Shown: one piece after another, positions 34,637 through 43,675 of the stretch | Layout: every line of letters begins with the position of its first letter | Numbering within the stretch: position 1 is the first letter of the stretch | DNA from: Desulfolutivibrio sulfoxidireducens | GTDB taxonomy: Bacteria > Desulfobacterota > Desulfovibrionia > Desulfovibrionales > Desulfovibrionaceae | Direction: 5' to 3' | NCBI RefSeq assembly: GCF_013376475.1 | Contig: NZ_CP045508.1 | Coordinates: 124,001 to 188,000 of the forward strand | Length of the DNA stretch: 64,000 bases | Notes under the pieces: generated by a model | The model's input: the letters and a program-made list of their open reading frames with translations, nothing else | What the model was told of the DNA's origin: nothing | The model's database searches: none | Position numbers and translations under genes: made by a program

Positions 34637-35929
34637 ATGACGTCAAAACGCAACCTTCGTGCGGCCGTGTGCGCCGTCTGCTGCATCTTCGCGGCCGCGT
34701 TTCCCCTGAAGGCCGCCCAGGACGCCCAGGACGCCCAGGACGCCCAGGACGCGAAGGCCTTCGACGCCCACGCCACCACCTTCAATTATTTCTTCAAGGA
34801 CGGGGACATGGATTTCCACTTCGGAACCCTGGTCCTCGGGGCGGCCGTGAACGGCGGGCTCGAGATCGGCGAGGCCTTCTACGCCGCCTCGCACATCAAA
34901 GACGGCGATGCCGCCGCGTGGCATGCCCAGTGGGCGGCCCTGGCCGAACGCGTCGCGGCCCGGGGCCAGGCCGCCCTGGCCGCCGGACACACGGTGAGCG
35001 CCAGGGAAGAACTCCTGCGGGCGGCGAACTACCTGCGCTTCTCCCTCATCTCCATGCTGCCGGACAATCCCGAATTCCTCAAACGGGGCGCCCGGGTCCG
35101 GGAACTCATGCGTACGGCCGGGCCGCTCTTCGATCCGCCCCTGGAATATTTCGAGGTTCCCTTCGAGGGCCGGGCGCTGCCCGGCTACTTCCAGCCCGCC
35201 CCGGGCAACGGTCCGCGCAAGACCCTGCTCATGATCGGCGGCGGCGAAACCTTCGCCGAGGATCTCTATTTCTACATCGCGCAAAGGGCCATCGAGCGCG
35301 GCTACAACTTCGTCACCGTGGACCTGCCCGGCCAGGGCCTGCTTCCGGCCCAGGGCATGGTCTTTCGCACCGACACCTACAAGCCCATGAAGGCCGTGGT
35401 GGACTACGTCCTGTCCCGCCCCGAGGTCGATCCCGGGCGCCTAGCCGCCTACGGCATCAGCGGCGGCGGGCTCTTCGTGCCCCAGGCCGCCCAGCGCGAC
35501 CCGCGCATCAAAGCCATCGCCGTAAGCTCCGCCGTGGTGGACGCCCACACCCTGTTCGCCACCATGCCCGCCGCCACGGCCACGGCCCAGGACATGGCCG
35601 CGTGGTCCTCGTTCCATTCCGGCGTGGTGCACTCCATCTGCTGGCGCTACGGCGTGGACAAACCCACGGATCTTGTCGCCGCCAACAAGGGCAACACCTT
35701 CACTCCGGCCAAGGTGTCCGTGCCCGCCCTGATCATCGTGGGCCAGGGGGAATATCGTAGCCAGGAGGTGCGGCGGCAGCAGAAAATCGCCATGGACGGC
35801 TTCCCCAACCCGGCCAAAAAGATGGTGATCACGCCCTCCGACGAAGGCGCCTCCAACCATTGCATCATGGAGAACCGCACTTTGGTGGGGGTGGTGCTTT
35901 TCGACTGGCTGGACACGGTGCTCAAGTAG
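34637..35929 (+). CDS. exported alpha/beta-hydrolase, paralogue of the island hydrolases
   Basis: The 430-residue protein has a signal peptide, an Asp-Ala-Gln tandem repeat just after it, and the same cap (HIKDGDAAAWHAQW) and core (GGGETFAEDL, VDLPGQG, nucleophile elbow YGISGGG with Ser275, late His in SNHCIMENRT) as the proteins encoded at 13391 and 20848. AAAGGAG precedes the ATG. It stands alone outside the tRNA-Glu repeats and has the GC-rich codon use of the core. Either the island copies and this gene share a common donor, or this is the resident form. Substrate unknown. Confidence 0.87.
   Translation: MTSKRNLRAAVCAVCCIFAAAFPLKAAQDAQDAQDAQDAKAFDAHATTFNYFFKDGDMDFHFGTLVLGAAVNGGLEIGEAFYAASHIKDGDAAAWHAQWAALAERVAARGQAALAAGHTVSAREELLRAANYLRFSLISMLPDNPEFLKRGARVRELMRTAGPLFDPPLEYFEVPFEGRALPGYFQPAPGNGPRKTLLMIGGGETFAEDLYFYIAQRAIERGYNFVTVDLPGQGLLPAQGMVFRTDTYKPMKAVVDYVLSRPEVDPGRLAAYGISGGGLFVPQAAQRDPRIKAIAVSSAVVDAHTLFATMPAATATAQDMAAWSSFHSGVVHSICWRYGVDKPTDLVAANKGNTFTPAKVSVPALIIVGQGEYRSQEVRRQQKIAMDGFPNPAKKMVITPSDEGASNHCIMENRTLVGVVLFDWLDTVLK
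34715..34750 (+). repeat. four tandem 9-bp repeats inside a hydrolase gene
   Basis: GCCCAGGAC occurs four times in a row and encodes the Asp-Ala-Gln run right after the signal peptide. A unit length divisible by three means copy-number slippage would change linker length without breaking the frame. Confidence 0.85.
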
Positions 35930-36148
35930 TGTGGCGCTGCTTGGAAAAACGCCGGTGTGTTTGCCGCGGACGATACCGATCAGGGGTATCAGGGCATGGC
36001 TAATGGACTTACCAAGGAGAGCGTGGCCAGGGTGCGCGTATCAAGCAGAACCTTGCGTTGGGTCAGCAAGCAATGGCTTCCCTGTCCGTAGGACGACGAT
36101 CTGTGTCCGGGTTCCCGGTCCATCAACCGAACGGGCAAAAAAGGGGGG

Positions 36149-37537
36149 TCAGCTTGCGATGACCTTCACCACGCCGTTGTCAGCGTCAAGCTCGACCATA
36201 TCCTGATTGTGAAATACCTTGGTGGCGTTGCGCGTGCCGATGATGCAGGGTTTCTTCAGCTCCCTGGCCACAATCGCGGCATGGCACGTCAAGCCGCCCT
36301 CATCGGTCACGAAGCCCGCGGCCTTGCGCAGGGCGGGCAGATAATCAGGCGTGGTCATGGGCGTTACCAGGATGTCTCCCTCTTGCACCACGTCTTGGTC
36401 CCTCGCATCCATCACCAGGCGCACGGGGCCTCGGGCCTTGCCCCGCGAGGCCGTCATGCCATGCACGCAACGTCGCTTGTGGTGATCCGGCCCCGCCTTG
36501 TCAGCGATCCGCAGTCGCGCCTCCTCGCCCTCCAGAATCTTGACCTTGCCGTTGTGAAGCTTGAATACGAAGGCCGAGCGACGGTTTGCGATACGTTCCG
36601 GGGCGACCGGCAAGCCATCCCGTAAAAGCGCGACAAGTTCGGATAAGGAGTAGGAGGAGGCGTCATGCTGCTCCAGCCCGTATTCCTCTTCGATGGCCGC
36701 GAGACAGGGCTCCATGAAGAACAAGGCCTCGTACGCCCGTTCCGTGCGGTAGGTGCGGAAAAAGACGAACTCGTCCAACAGCCGCACAAACTCCCGGTCG
36801 GCCTCGGGCAATGCGTCGAAAACGGCCGGATAGCGCGGCGGCGGCGGTTCCCAGGCCTTGGCCTCGGCTAGCCGGCGTCGATAATAGTCCACATCGTAGC
36901 CATTGGCGAAGGGTTCGCGGTAGCCCAGATAGCCGAAGCGCTCGGTATGGCGGAGCAAGACCGCCTCCAGATCGAAACCGGGTTCGGACATGGCCCGCTT
37001 GATCTCCCACAGGGCCTGCGCCTCCTCTTCCGAGCCGTTCGGTTTTGGGGCCACCGACATGTCCAGAAGCGTCTGGGCCATATCCTTTGGCTCCACCCCA
37101 TGCGCCGCGAGCATGGCCTCCACCCGGTGGGCCACAGCCAGAGCCAGCGGATGGGTGATGAAGACAAAGGCGAAATTGTTCTCAAAATACGTGCGCCAGG
37201 CCCAAAGCAGCTCCGCCCTGCCTGTTTTGTCCGGCCAGGCGGCTGGAAAACCGTGTCGTACGAAATCGCGCAAGGCCTCGCCGTGTCGGTAGCCCTTTTG
37301 CATGAAATCCCAAAAAAAACGCGCGGACTCGGACCCGAACCTGGCCGCCGCGGCGTTCATCCAGGCCATGTCCGCCCAGAAATCGTCGCCGAGGTACTCG
37401 ATGTCGCGCACGCAGTCCGGCACCCCGGTCACGTCCATGCATCCGGTGCAGTCGGCCCAGGCCTCATAGACCAGGCTCAGCGCGAAATACGAATACTTAC
37501 GGGTGAGGTACCTCTTGAGCTTCGGCTTTATGGACAT
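36149..37537 (-). CDS. PEP-utilising-enzyme mobile-domain (phosphohistidine swivel) protein
   Basis: The 462-residue product ends in a PEP-utilising mobile domain with the phospho-acceptor histidine in GGLTCHAAIVAREL (about 70 residues from the end) and GDILVTPMTTPDYLPAL before it. The first roughly 330 residues are helical with no family I recognise, and may bind the substrate to be phosphorylated. The ATP-grasp half needed to charge the His is encoded separately at 38374. This division matches the alpha/beta split of phenylphosphate synthase and differs from one-chain PEP synthase or rifampicin phosphotransferase. The ATG at 37537 overlaps the end of the upstream gene by ten bases, so the genes are translationally coupled. 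Substrate unknown. Confidence 0.8.
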   Translation of the reverse strand: MSIKPKLKRYLTRKYSYFALSLVYEAWADCTGCMDVTGVPDCVRDIEYLGDDFWADMAWMNAAAARFGSESARFFWDFMQKGYRHGEALRDFVRHGFPAAWPDKTGRAELLWAWRTYFENNFAFVFITHPLALAVAHRVEAMLAAHGVEPKDMAQTLLDMSVAPKPNGSEEEAQALWEIKRAMSEPGFDLEAVLLRHTERFGYLGYREPFANGYDVDYYRRRLAEAKAWEPPPPRYPAVFDALPEADREFVRLLDEFVFFRTYRTERAYEALFFMEPCLAAIEEEYGLEQHDASSYSLSELVALLRDGLPVAPERIANRRSAFVFKLHNGKVKILEGEEARLRIADKAGPDHHKRRCVHGMTASRGKARGPVRLVMDARDQDVVQEGDILVTPMTTPDYLPALRKAAGFVTDEGGLTCHAAIVARELKKPCIIGTRNATKVFHNQDMVELDADNGVVKVIAS

Positions 37538-38370
37538 GGCGCGCTCCTTGCGCTGCGGAGGTTTTCCAGGGCGGCGGCCAGGAGCAGGTGGTCGGAGAAG
37601 TCGTCGGAATTGCGCATCGATTCCACAATGGTCCGGTCGGCGTTGAGGATCGGAACGCCGTACACGCGCAAGGCATCCAGAAAAGCCAGGCTCCGCAAGA
37701 CCTGGTTCCCGGTGCCGCCGTTCGGCTCGATGATCACGTTGGCGTTTTCGGCCAGGGCGATATCGAAATCGATACCGTAATTCCTGATGTCCAGCCTGTC
37801 CGTGAAATGCTCCACCAATGCGTCCGCATCTAAATGACTTTGGCGCATCACCACCGGGGCCTCGTCGAAGTTCTCTTGGCGGCAATAACTCAAGACCGCC
37901 ACTTTGACCGGCAGGCCGAGTCTGGTCAGCACATCGGCTGACGCTTCAACCAGGGGAATTTTGTCCGCCACGTCCCATCCCCGGGGGTTGGTCACCGGGC
38001 TCAGCAGCAGGACTCGCCCCTTGGCGTCTTCCGTCACCGCGACAAAGGCCGCACCCGGGTCCACTCGGCCCTGATAGAAAGCGGCGAAGGCGGCGCGGAA
38101 CGGTTCAGCCGAAACCTGGCCCCGGATGATGGCCTCCACCCGGCTCTCCTTGAGCAATTCGAAAAGTAGGTCGTGCGGGCGGTCCGCAGTGAAGCACTCG
38201 AAGCCCTCCGCCGTGGCGCCGACCAGCACGGGCGTGCAGAACTCATAAGCCTTTTTCAGATAATGCAGGATGCTTGCAGTCGGGTTTTTCACCCCAATGG
38301 CCACCCGCACTGGCCTGGATTTTGCGAGACGTAGGAACAGCGGTTCCAGCGTGGACTTTTCCTGTCGCAT
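37528..38370 (-). CDS. phosphotransacylase-fold protein (PTA/PTB-like)
   Basis: The 280-residue protein resembles the phosphate acetyl/butyryltransferase fold: VRVAIGVKNPTASILHYLKK at the start and ANVIIEPNGGTGNQVLRSL near the end, with a middle segment VTEDAKGRVLLLSPVTNP. Classic members swap CoA and phosphate on acyl groups; divergent members such as the methanogen MtxX type have no proven activity. It lies between the ATP-grasp and phosphohistidine subunits, three bases from one and overlapping the other. It is therefore probably a working part of the same pathway, for instance passing on a phosphorylated acyl intermediate. That role is inference. Confidence 0.72.
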   Translation of the reverse strand: MRQEKSTLEPLFLRLAKSRPVRVAIGVKNPTASILHYLKKAYEFCTPVLVGATAEGFECFTADRPHDLLFELLKESRVEAIIRGQVSAEPFRAAFAAFYQGRVDPGAAFVAVTEDAKGRVLLLSPVTNPRGWDVADKIPLVEASADVLTRLGLPVKVAVLSYCRQENFDEAPVVMRQSHLDADALVEHFTDRLDIRNYGIDFDIALAENANVIIEPNGGTGNQVLRSLAFLDALRVYGVPILNADRTIVESMRNSDDFSDHLLLAAALENLRSARSAPCP

Positions 38371-38373
38371 GTC

Positions 38374-39318
38374 TCATCCTCTCAAGGTGGTTATAGGTCT
38401 GCACTGTACGATAAAGAGCGTATCGTCCTGCAAGGCCCATTCGATGTCGCAGGGAAATCCGAAATGCTGCTCGACCTTGAGCACGAGCCTGGCGAGCTCT
38501 TTGATCTTCGCTTCCGCAAGCTTGGGAATCCTGCCATCCTTGGCCGAGAGCCGGTGCCAGGCATCGCCTTCGCTCCCGTGAGAAAGCGCCCTGGTCTGTC
38601 TGGAGATCGTTTTTTCAAGAATTTCCAGGCTGTCTTTGGCCACCACATAATTGTCCGGGGTGATCGCGCCCGAGACCACGGCCTCGCCGAGTCCGAAACC
38701 CGCCTCGATCACCATTTGGTTGGCGTTCTCGGTCACCGGATGCACGGAAAAGGCCACGCCGGACGCCTTGCTCGCCAGCATGGCCTGCACGACCACGGCC
38801 ACGGCGATAGGCTCCGCCAGAAGCCCGGCTTCGGCCCGGTAGCTTATGGCCCGGGCAGTGAACAGCGAGGCCCAGCAGCATTTGAGGTTGGCAAGAAGAT
38901 GGGGCGCGTCGGTGTCCAGATAGGTGGCGAGCTGGCCGGCCCAGGCCTGACTTGCCCCGTCCTCCGAGGTCGCGCTCGAGCGCACCGCGACCAGGGGCGC
39001 GTGCAGATGCGCAAACTTGCTGTCAATCTCCCCGGCCATGGACCGAGGCACTTCCGCTGCGGTGATGCGTGCGCGAAGCGCAGCAGAAAGCGCGTCCACG
39101 GCGTCAATCTCCAACGCCTCCGGGGGAAGCTTGGACAGGTCGCAAAAACCGGTCAATCCGTTTGCTTCCAGAAAGGCGTCAAATGCCTCTCCTATAATCA
39201 CGAAACCGGGCGGCACGGGGATGCCGGCCTGGTACATATCGCCCAAATAAGCGCCCTTGCCGCCCGCGATGGCCCTGTCCGTACGGTTAAGTTCGCTAAA
39301 ACCCCTGGTATAGGTCAT
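38374..39318 (-). CDS. PEP synthase/PPDK-type ATP-binding subunit
   Basis: The 314-residue protein is the N-terminal ATP-grasp half of PEP synthase on its own: GGKGAYLGDMYQAGIPVPPG, VAVRSSATSEDGASQAWAGQ, SGVAFSVHPVTENANQMVIE and a final IVQCRPIT. It lacks the swivel and PEP-binding domains. Proteins of this type transfer a phosphate from ATP to a histidine on a partner. The ATG at 39318 has GGGGGAA at good spacing; the in-frame ATG at 39354 is less likely. It is first in a three-gene operon with the transacylase-fold and swivel proteins. Confidence 0.88.
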   Translation of the reverse strand: MTYTRGFSELNRTDRAIAGGKGAYLGDMYQAGIPVPPGFVIIGEAFDAFLEANGLTGFCDLSKLPPEALEIDAVDALSAALRARITAAEVPRSMAGEIDSKFAHLHAPLVAVRSSATSEDGASQAWAGQLATYLDTDAPHLLANLKCCWASLFTARAISYRAEAGLLAEPIAVAVVVQAMLASKASGVAFSVHPVTENANQMVIEAGFGLGEAVVSGAITPDNYVVAKDSLEILEKTISRQTRALSHGSEGDAWHRLSAKDGRIPKLAEAKIKELARLVLKVEQHFGFPCDIEWALQDDTLFIVQCRPITTLRG

Positions 39319-39369
39319 GGATGATATTCCCCCACACAGCACAACCTTACCCATTGTTCATTTGCTGAT

Positions 39370-39397
39370 ATTGTACAATAATTGGCGGAAGAGGCAA
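39370..39397 (-). promoter_or_regulatory. putative sigma70 promoter of the split PEP-synthase operon
   Basis: On the reverse strand TTGCCT and TACAAT are separated by 16 bases, with a start point about 45 nt before the ATG at 39318. The rest of the 470-bp gap up to 39791 shows no gene or further structured element. Confidence 0.55.
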
Positions 39398-39791
39398 GCT
39401 TGGCGTTGGACAAGAAGCCGTTTATGGGCCGATCCCTGTCCAAGCAGACCGACTAAGATGGTGACGACATGGAACTAACAGGTTGAGGTACAGAGAGATT
39501 TTCCGAAGGACACATTCTGAACCGCTGTAGCCAGGCTTGTCGCAAAGGGCCAAGGTGTGGCGGAACTACAAATCATCTCCCTGAACCTTCCGGTACTCCT
39601 GCCCGTAGCGGTGGGCCAGCTTATCGTGCGCCGCAGTTGGTTACTGCACAGGGATGGACCGGATGGAAATTCCCAGGGGTGATGTGGCGCAGTGCCGACG
39701 CGCGTTTGGAAGACCGGGCGGGGGAAGTCATGGAGCGGCAGCTAACGTCGACCTGTACGGAACCCGCCTCATCGGATTGGCTTCGGCGGTG

Positions 39792-40424
39792 TCAGATGGG
39801 GGGGGCGCCGGACGTGGGCTTCGGGGTGTCCCCGTCCCCTGCTTGGTTCTTTTCGTAGCCGAGTTCATGGCGAAAACGGGATCGTACAAACAGCAAAACG
39901 ATGTTTCCGTACAGAAGAAAGATGATCCCGACGAACCCGAACACGGACAGGGACACGCTTGTCCACCAGGCAAAGCTCGTATCCAGCGACTTGAAAAAAT
40001 AGACACCGGCCAGGAAGGCGACATAGACCAGATAGGCTTTCCACGATTCCATGACAGGCCCTCCCGGGCGCCGTAGCGCCAGGGAGACAAAGGCGGGATA
40101 GACGAAAAGCAGGAGGTTCCCGCCGAAGAGGATGCCCGTCAGATACCGTATTTCGTTGGACGGCGCGCGAAGCTTCGCCCAGAGCGTGGCGACGTCGACG
40201 AACAGGAGCGAGCCCAGCAGCAATGCGCACGCGGCTATGGGCAGAGGGGGGATTTTGCCGGCCCGTCGGTGGGCGCATAAGAGCCACACCAGTCCGGCCC
40301 CTATCCCGGCGTAGATTCCCGCACAGCGGGCATCCCACGGATGGGTATGCCCGCCGATATACAGCGCCCGGTCTGGAGTCCAGTGCAGGACGAGACGTTG
40401 AAAGGTTTCAGGAACTTCCAGCAT
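39792..40424 (-). CDS. multi-pass membrane protein, DUF2085-like
   Basis: The 210-residue protein has four to five hydrophobic helices. Its N-terminal pattern DRALYIGGHTHPWDARCAGI matches the DUF2085 signature of a short polar start and an ARCxGIYxG turn, though the usual first Cys is replaced. The function of the family is unknown. The ATG shares one base with the TGA of the preceding lipoprotein gene (TGATG), so the two are co-translated. The C-terminus is polar and cytoplasmic or periplasmic. Confidence 0.65.
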   Translation of the reverse strand: MLEVPETFQRLVLHWTPDRALYIGGHTHPWDARCAGIYAGIGAGLVWLLCAHRRAGKIPPLPIAACALLLGSLLFVDVATLWAKLRAPSNEIRYLTGILFGGNLLLFVYPAFVSLALRRPGGPVMESWKAYLVYVAFLAGVYFFKSLDTSFAWWTSVSLSVFGFVGIIFLLYGNIVLLFVRSRFRHELGYEKNQAGDGDTPKPTSGAPPI

Positions 40425-41245
40425 CAGTACCGCTTTAGCACCCGGATTTCCTTGCCCTTCTCCTTGAGCATGACCAGCTCTTCGGGCTCCAGATATCGCC
40501 ATACCGTGTCCATCATGCTGGGGTAGATCTTCTTCAACATGTTCGCCACGGCGTCCTGCGATCCATCGAACTCGACCTGGCCGATCTGGTAGCTGTCCGG
40601 GATGACGCTGCTGGTGATGTAGACAGGAACGGCCTGGGCGATAACCGTGGCCCGCTCGACCAGTTCATCGACGGGTATTTTCTTGATCCAGATCTTCTCG
40701 GAGGACAACGGCTCGCGCAGGACGAGAATGACCGCCCCGAAGAGTTTCACCTCGACTTCCTTCTCTGCCGAACCTTGCTTTATCGCCCAACGGGTAAGGT
40801 CCCTCGTCTGCACCTCGATCAGGAATTCCGGCGTCAGGGAAAGATCCGAGTTCTTTTTGTCCGGGTAGGTCATCATGTCCAGACTGTCGAAAGAGCCCGT
40901 GACGGTCATCCCGCGCGCAACGATGATCTTGTCAAGATCGGTGGCGAACGATTTTGCCAGCCCCTTGGCGACCTTTTTGAAATCCTTGTTGATGCTTTGC
41001 TCGGGATAATACGGGCTGACGACGGCCAGCGTCACCTTGACGGAGTTGACGCCGGAATCTTGCGGAGGGTCATAGGCATAGATGAAATTGTCGTTCCAAC
41101 TGGAGACTGGACGGGAGATGTTCCGGGTTGTTTCCGAAGGCGCACAGGCCAGGGTGAATGCCGTAAACAGCAGAAGCGTGGCTATCGTCGCCAAGATGGG
41201 GTAGGTTTTTTGCCCCAACAAAAGTCGCTCGAGTCGCCTTCGCAT
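40424..41245 (-). CDS. exported lipoprotein, HpaA/NLBH-like (tentative)
   Basis: The 273-residue product has a lipoprotein signal ending in FTLAC and a mature domain with a KVAKGLAKSFATDLDKIIVARG helix, followed by GSFDSLDMMTYPDKKNSDLS. This pattern reminds me of the HpaA/neuraminyllactose-binding lipoproteins of epsilonproteobacteria, but I cannot confirm it. A strong GGAGGGA lies just before the ATG at 41245; a frame extension upstream to 41287 is possible but lacks such a site. It is coupled to the DUF2085-like membrane protein and may form a cell-envelope complex with it. Confidence 0.6.
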   Translation of the reverse strand: MRRRLERLLLGQKTYPILATIATLLLFTAFTLACAPSETTRNISRPVSSWNDNFIYAYDPPQDSGVNSVKVTLAVVSPYYPEQSINKDFKKVAKGLAKSFATDLDKIIVARGMTVTGSFDSLDMMTYPDKKNSDLSLTPEFLIEVQTRDLTRWAIKQGSAEKEVEVKLFGAVILVLREPLSSEKIWIKKIPVDELVERATVIAQAVPVYITSSVIPDSYQIGQVEFDGSQDAVANMLKKIYPSMMDTVWRYLEPEELVMLKEKGKEIRVLKRY

Positions 41246-41537
41246 GAAGTCCCTCCGACTGGCTATGGTTGCTGGCGAAGTCATCAAAACAGGTCACGGA
41301 ACGGCGCTGGAGTTGCAACGACCCAGCACATGACACAGCGGTGAAAATCATTACACATGGTGCAATTGTTTGGCAAGAAAAATGAAAATCGTGAGGATTT
41401 TCTGTATGCAAGAGCGTGAATGGTCGCGCCCGTCCACGCGGTATGGGCCGCATCGGCACGGCGCCCTGTCCGGGAGTCTTGCGCCGGGGGGCGGCGGGCT
41501 GAATCACTCCCGGTGGGATCAGGCGGCAACGGGCCGA

Positions 41538-42179
41538 TCATCGGCGATTTCGGACCGCGATGACGCGGCTGTCGGCCGAGATATTATTCCGATTGCCCCA
41601 GGCTGTTCCGCCACCATTGAAAAGCATGTAGCCGGCCGACATGGGCTCCTTGAGATCGCCAGACCATGGACAGCAGGCGCTAATGGCGAAGATGGGATCG
41701 ATGCGCAGGATGTATTTTTTCCCGGGGATGGTATATTCGCCGGATCCGTAAAGGCCTTGCAGTTCCGCCAGGGTGGGAAGACGCCATCCCCCGCCTCCAG
41801 CCGACAGGCCCTGGGCCCACGAGTTGGCCTGCACCCAGGTCATGTCGTGATCGGGGCCGACGAACCATTGCAATCCTGTTCGCGAATCCGTGATGACCCC
41901 TTCCGCATCCTTGGAAAATCGCCCCGAGGAGGTCTTTCGGGCCGCTCCGGCCGCGGGTTTGGATGCCGGCTTTGACGCCGTGCCGGTTTTTTTGGCCGGC
42001 TGCGCCTCCCCGGGTTTGTAAAAAAATTCCTCGGGGAGGGTCGCGGCAAACCCCGCCGCAAGCATGATGGACAGAAAGCAGGCCGCCAGGGCCAGGGACG
42101 ATTTCGCGATCATGCGGAGCAAGGAGACCCCGTGCGGTACTTCTCCGGAAGCTGAAGCCATGTCCTTCCCCCTTCCCAT
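41538..42179 (-). CDS. exported DUF1566 (Lcl-type) domain protein
   Basis: The 213-residue protein has an N-terminal hydrophobic signal (SLALAACFLSIMLAAGFA), a Lys/Pro/Ala linker and a DUF1566 domain: VITDSRTGLQWFVGPDHDMT, WVQANSWAQGL, GWRLPTLAELQGLY and a final NISADSRVIAVRN. The domain occurs in many exported proteins and is probably a C-type-lectin-like binding module. It starts 14 bases after the caspase gene ends and so belongs to the same transcript. The ATG at 42179 is chosen over upstream codons, which encode an Arg run. Confidence 0.8.
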   Translation of the reverse strand: MGRGKDMASASGEVPHGVSLLRMIAKSSLALAACFLSIMLAAGFAATLPEEFFYKPGEAQPAKKTGTASKPASKPAAGAARKTSSGRFSKDAEGVITDSRTGLQWFVGPDHDMTWVQANSWAQGLSAGGGGWRLPTLAELQGLYGSGEYTIPGKKYILRIDPIFAISACCPWSGDLKEPMSAGYMLFNGGGTAWGNRNNISADSRVIAVRNRR

Positions 42180-42193
42180 GATCTTTTCGCCGC

Positions 42194-43510
42194 CTAGTTC
42201 CCGAAGACGACGTCGGCGATCCGCACGTCGCCTTCGGCGGGTTGCGCGTTCACTGAAAACTTTTTTCGGCACCCGCGCACATCCGCGACAAATCCTTTCT
42301 CTGTCAATTCAACGGATAAACATCGGGAGTCATCCTTTTTGACAGAGTACAGCTTGGTGTCGGACTTCAGGTACAATGTCCGGTTTTTGTCCGCATACAG
42401 CGCATCGGGGCTCGCCCAGAGTTTTTCGCCGACAACCGCATCCCTCAGCCCATGGAAATACTTTACGTCGATGACCTCGAGGTCATGCGCCTCATGCCGT
42501 TCGATCGCGTCCCATTTGTAGTCGCATCGCGACACGTCCACCCGGTACCCCGTGGCGGTCTTTTCGAGGAGCATGGTCGCCGTGGCGCTTTGCGCGGGAG
42601 AAGCCATGGAATCCTGCCTGAGAAACAGCTTTCGGTCCCGGTCGCCATACATGGCCCGGGGCTCGGCCCACATTTTCCGCCCCATGACCATGCTGCCGAC
42701 GGGGATGGGTTTGGCGCTGGTCCGCGCGTCCACCCCGGTATCGGGACCACCCTCCACAGCCTGCCCCGGCGCCTCGCCCGCGGGAAAGAACATCTTGGTC
42801 ATGGAGGAGGCATCCCAGGGAATCTGTTGGTTTCCGGTCGCGTCCATGACCTGAACCCGGACGTTGAGGATGGTCTGTTGAAGGCTCTGTCCCGGGAGAG
42901 GCAGTTCCTGGATCAGGTACTGGGTGAACACGCCGTTGCTGCCGTCCCCGTCCGACGCCTCCTGGCCCGGCCCTGTGGCGTACACGATGAGGGATCCCCT
43001 CGGGGCGTCCATCATGGCCAGGCCCCTGCCCATGCCGCGCCATCCCCTGGCGAAGGGATTGTTGCGGCAGGCGTCCAGGATGACGATGTTTACGGCCGTC
43101 TGCATGTCTTCCATCTTGCCCAGGACCCGGGAAGCCGAGAGGGACTCGGCCTCGATATCCGACTCGCTGGAGATGCGGGCATCCACCGGGATGAGCCAGT
43201 TTTCATTGCGCACCTGAAGACCGTGCCCGGCATAGTAGAAGAACCCGACCCCGTCCTTTTTGAGCTTGTCGCCGAAATCGTAAATGGCACGCCGCATTTC
43301 CTTTTGGCCGGCGTCGATGATCTCGATGACGTCAAAATCCAGCTTCCGCAGCACCTCGGCCATGGCCCGGGCGTCGTTTGGGGGGTTTTTGAGGGGGGAG
43401 TCCGGATAGCTGCCGTTGCCGATCACCAGGGCGACGCGGTTTTCAGCGGCCAAGCCGCCCAGCGGACAGCCAAGGCACAAAAGGAGACAGAAAACGAGGA
43501 TGCGGCTCAC
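42194..43510 (-). CDS. exported caspase-fold (orthocaspase) peptidase
   Basis: The 438-residue product has a signal peptide (MSRILVFCLLLCLGCPLGGLAA) and a peptidase C14 p20 domain starting at NRVALVIGNGSYPDSPLKNP. The catalytic dyad is complete: His96 in YYAGHG and Cys148 in LDACRNNPF. The C-terminal 170 or so residues contain two copies of a K-W-A-x-P-x-A-x-Y-x-D-x-x-R/K pattern and are unknown. The GTG at 43510 is chosen because GGGGGGA lies at ideal spacing and the signal peptide then begins at once; the frame extends upstream without such a site. Export makes this a periplasmic or envelope protease, unlike cytoplasmic bacterial caspases of defence systems. Confidence 0.88.
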   Translation of the reverse strand: MSRILVFCLLLCLGCPLGGLAAENRVALVIGNGSYPDSPLKNPPNDARAMAEVLRKLDFDVIEIIDAGQKEMRRAIYDFGDKLKKDGVGFFYYAGHGLQVRNENWLIPVDARISSESDIEAESLSASRVLGKMEDMQTAVNIVILDACRNNPFARGWRGMGRGLAMMDAPRGSLIVYATGPGQEASDGDGSNGVFTQYLIQELPLPGQSLQQTILNVRVQVMDATGNQQIPWDASSMTKMFFPAGEAPGQAVEGGPDTGVDARTSAKPIPVGSMVMGRKMWAEPRAMYGDRDRKLFLRQDSMASPAQSATATMLLEKTATGYRVDVSRCDYKWDAIERHEAHDLEVIDVKYFHGLRDAVVGEKLWASPDALYADKNRTLYLKSDTKLYSVKKDDSRCLSVELTEKGFVADVRGCRKKFSVNAQPAEGDVRIADVVFGN

Positions 43511-43675
43511 AAAATCCCCCCGGGATCGCGATGGGATCGATCGAACATCCCTCATCAGGCGAGACGTGAGCCGGAATCCGTGGCCACGTAAGTCCTGCTT
43601 GACCTCACCACGAAACAAAGTCAAGGCGAGCGCGCGATTGCGGACTCGTTCGCGCCCGGCCACGCCCTGTTCCAC

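Noticed and set aside
34715-34750. CRISPR-like tandem repeat
   Set aside because: The units are 9 bp, contiguous without spacers, and in frame inside a coding sequence. No CRISPR array or cas gene is seen anywhere in the window.
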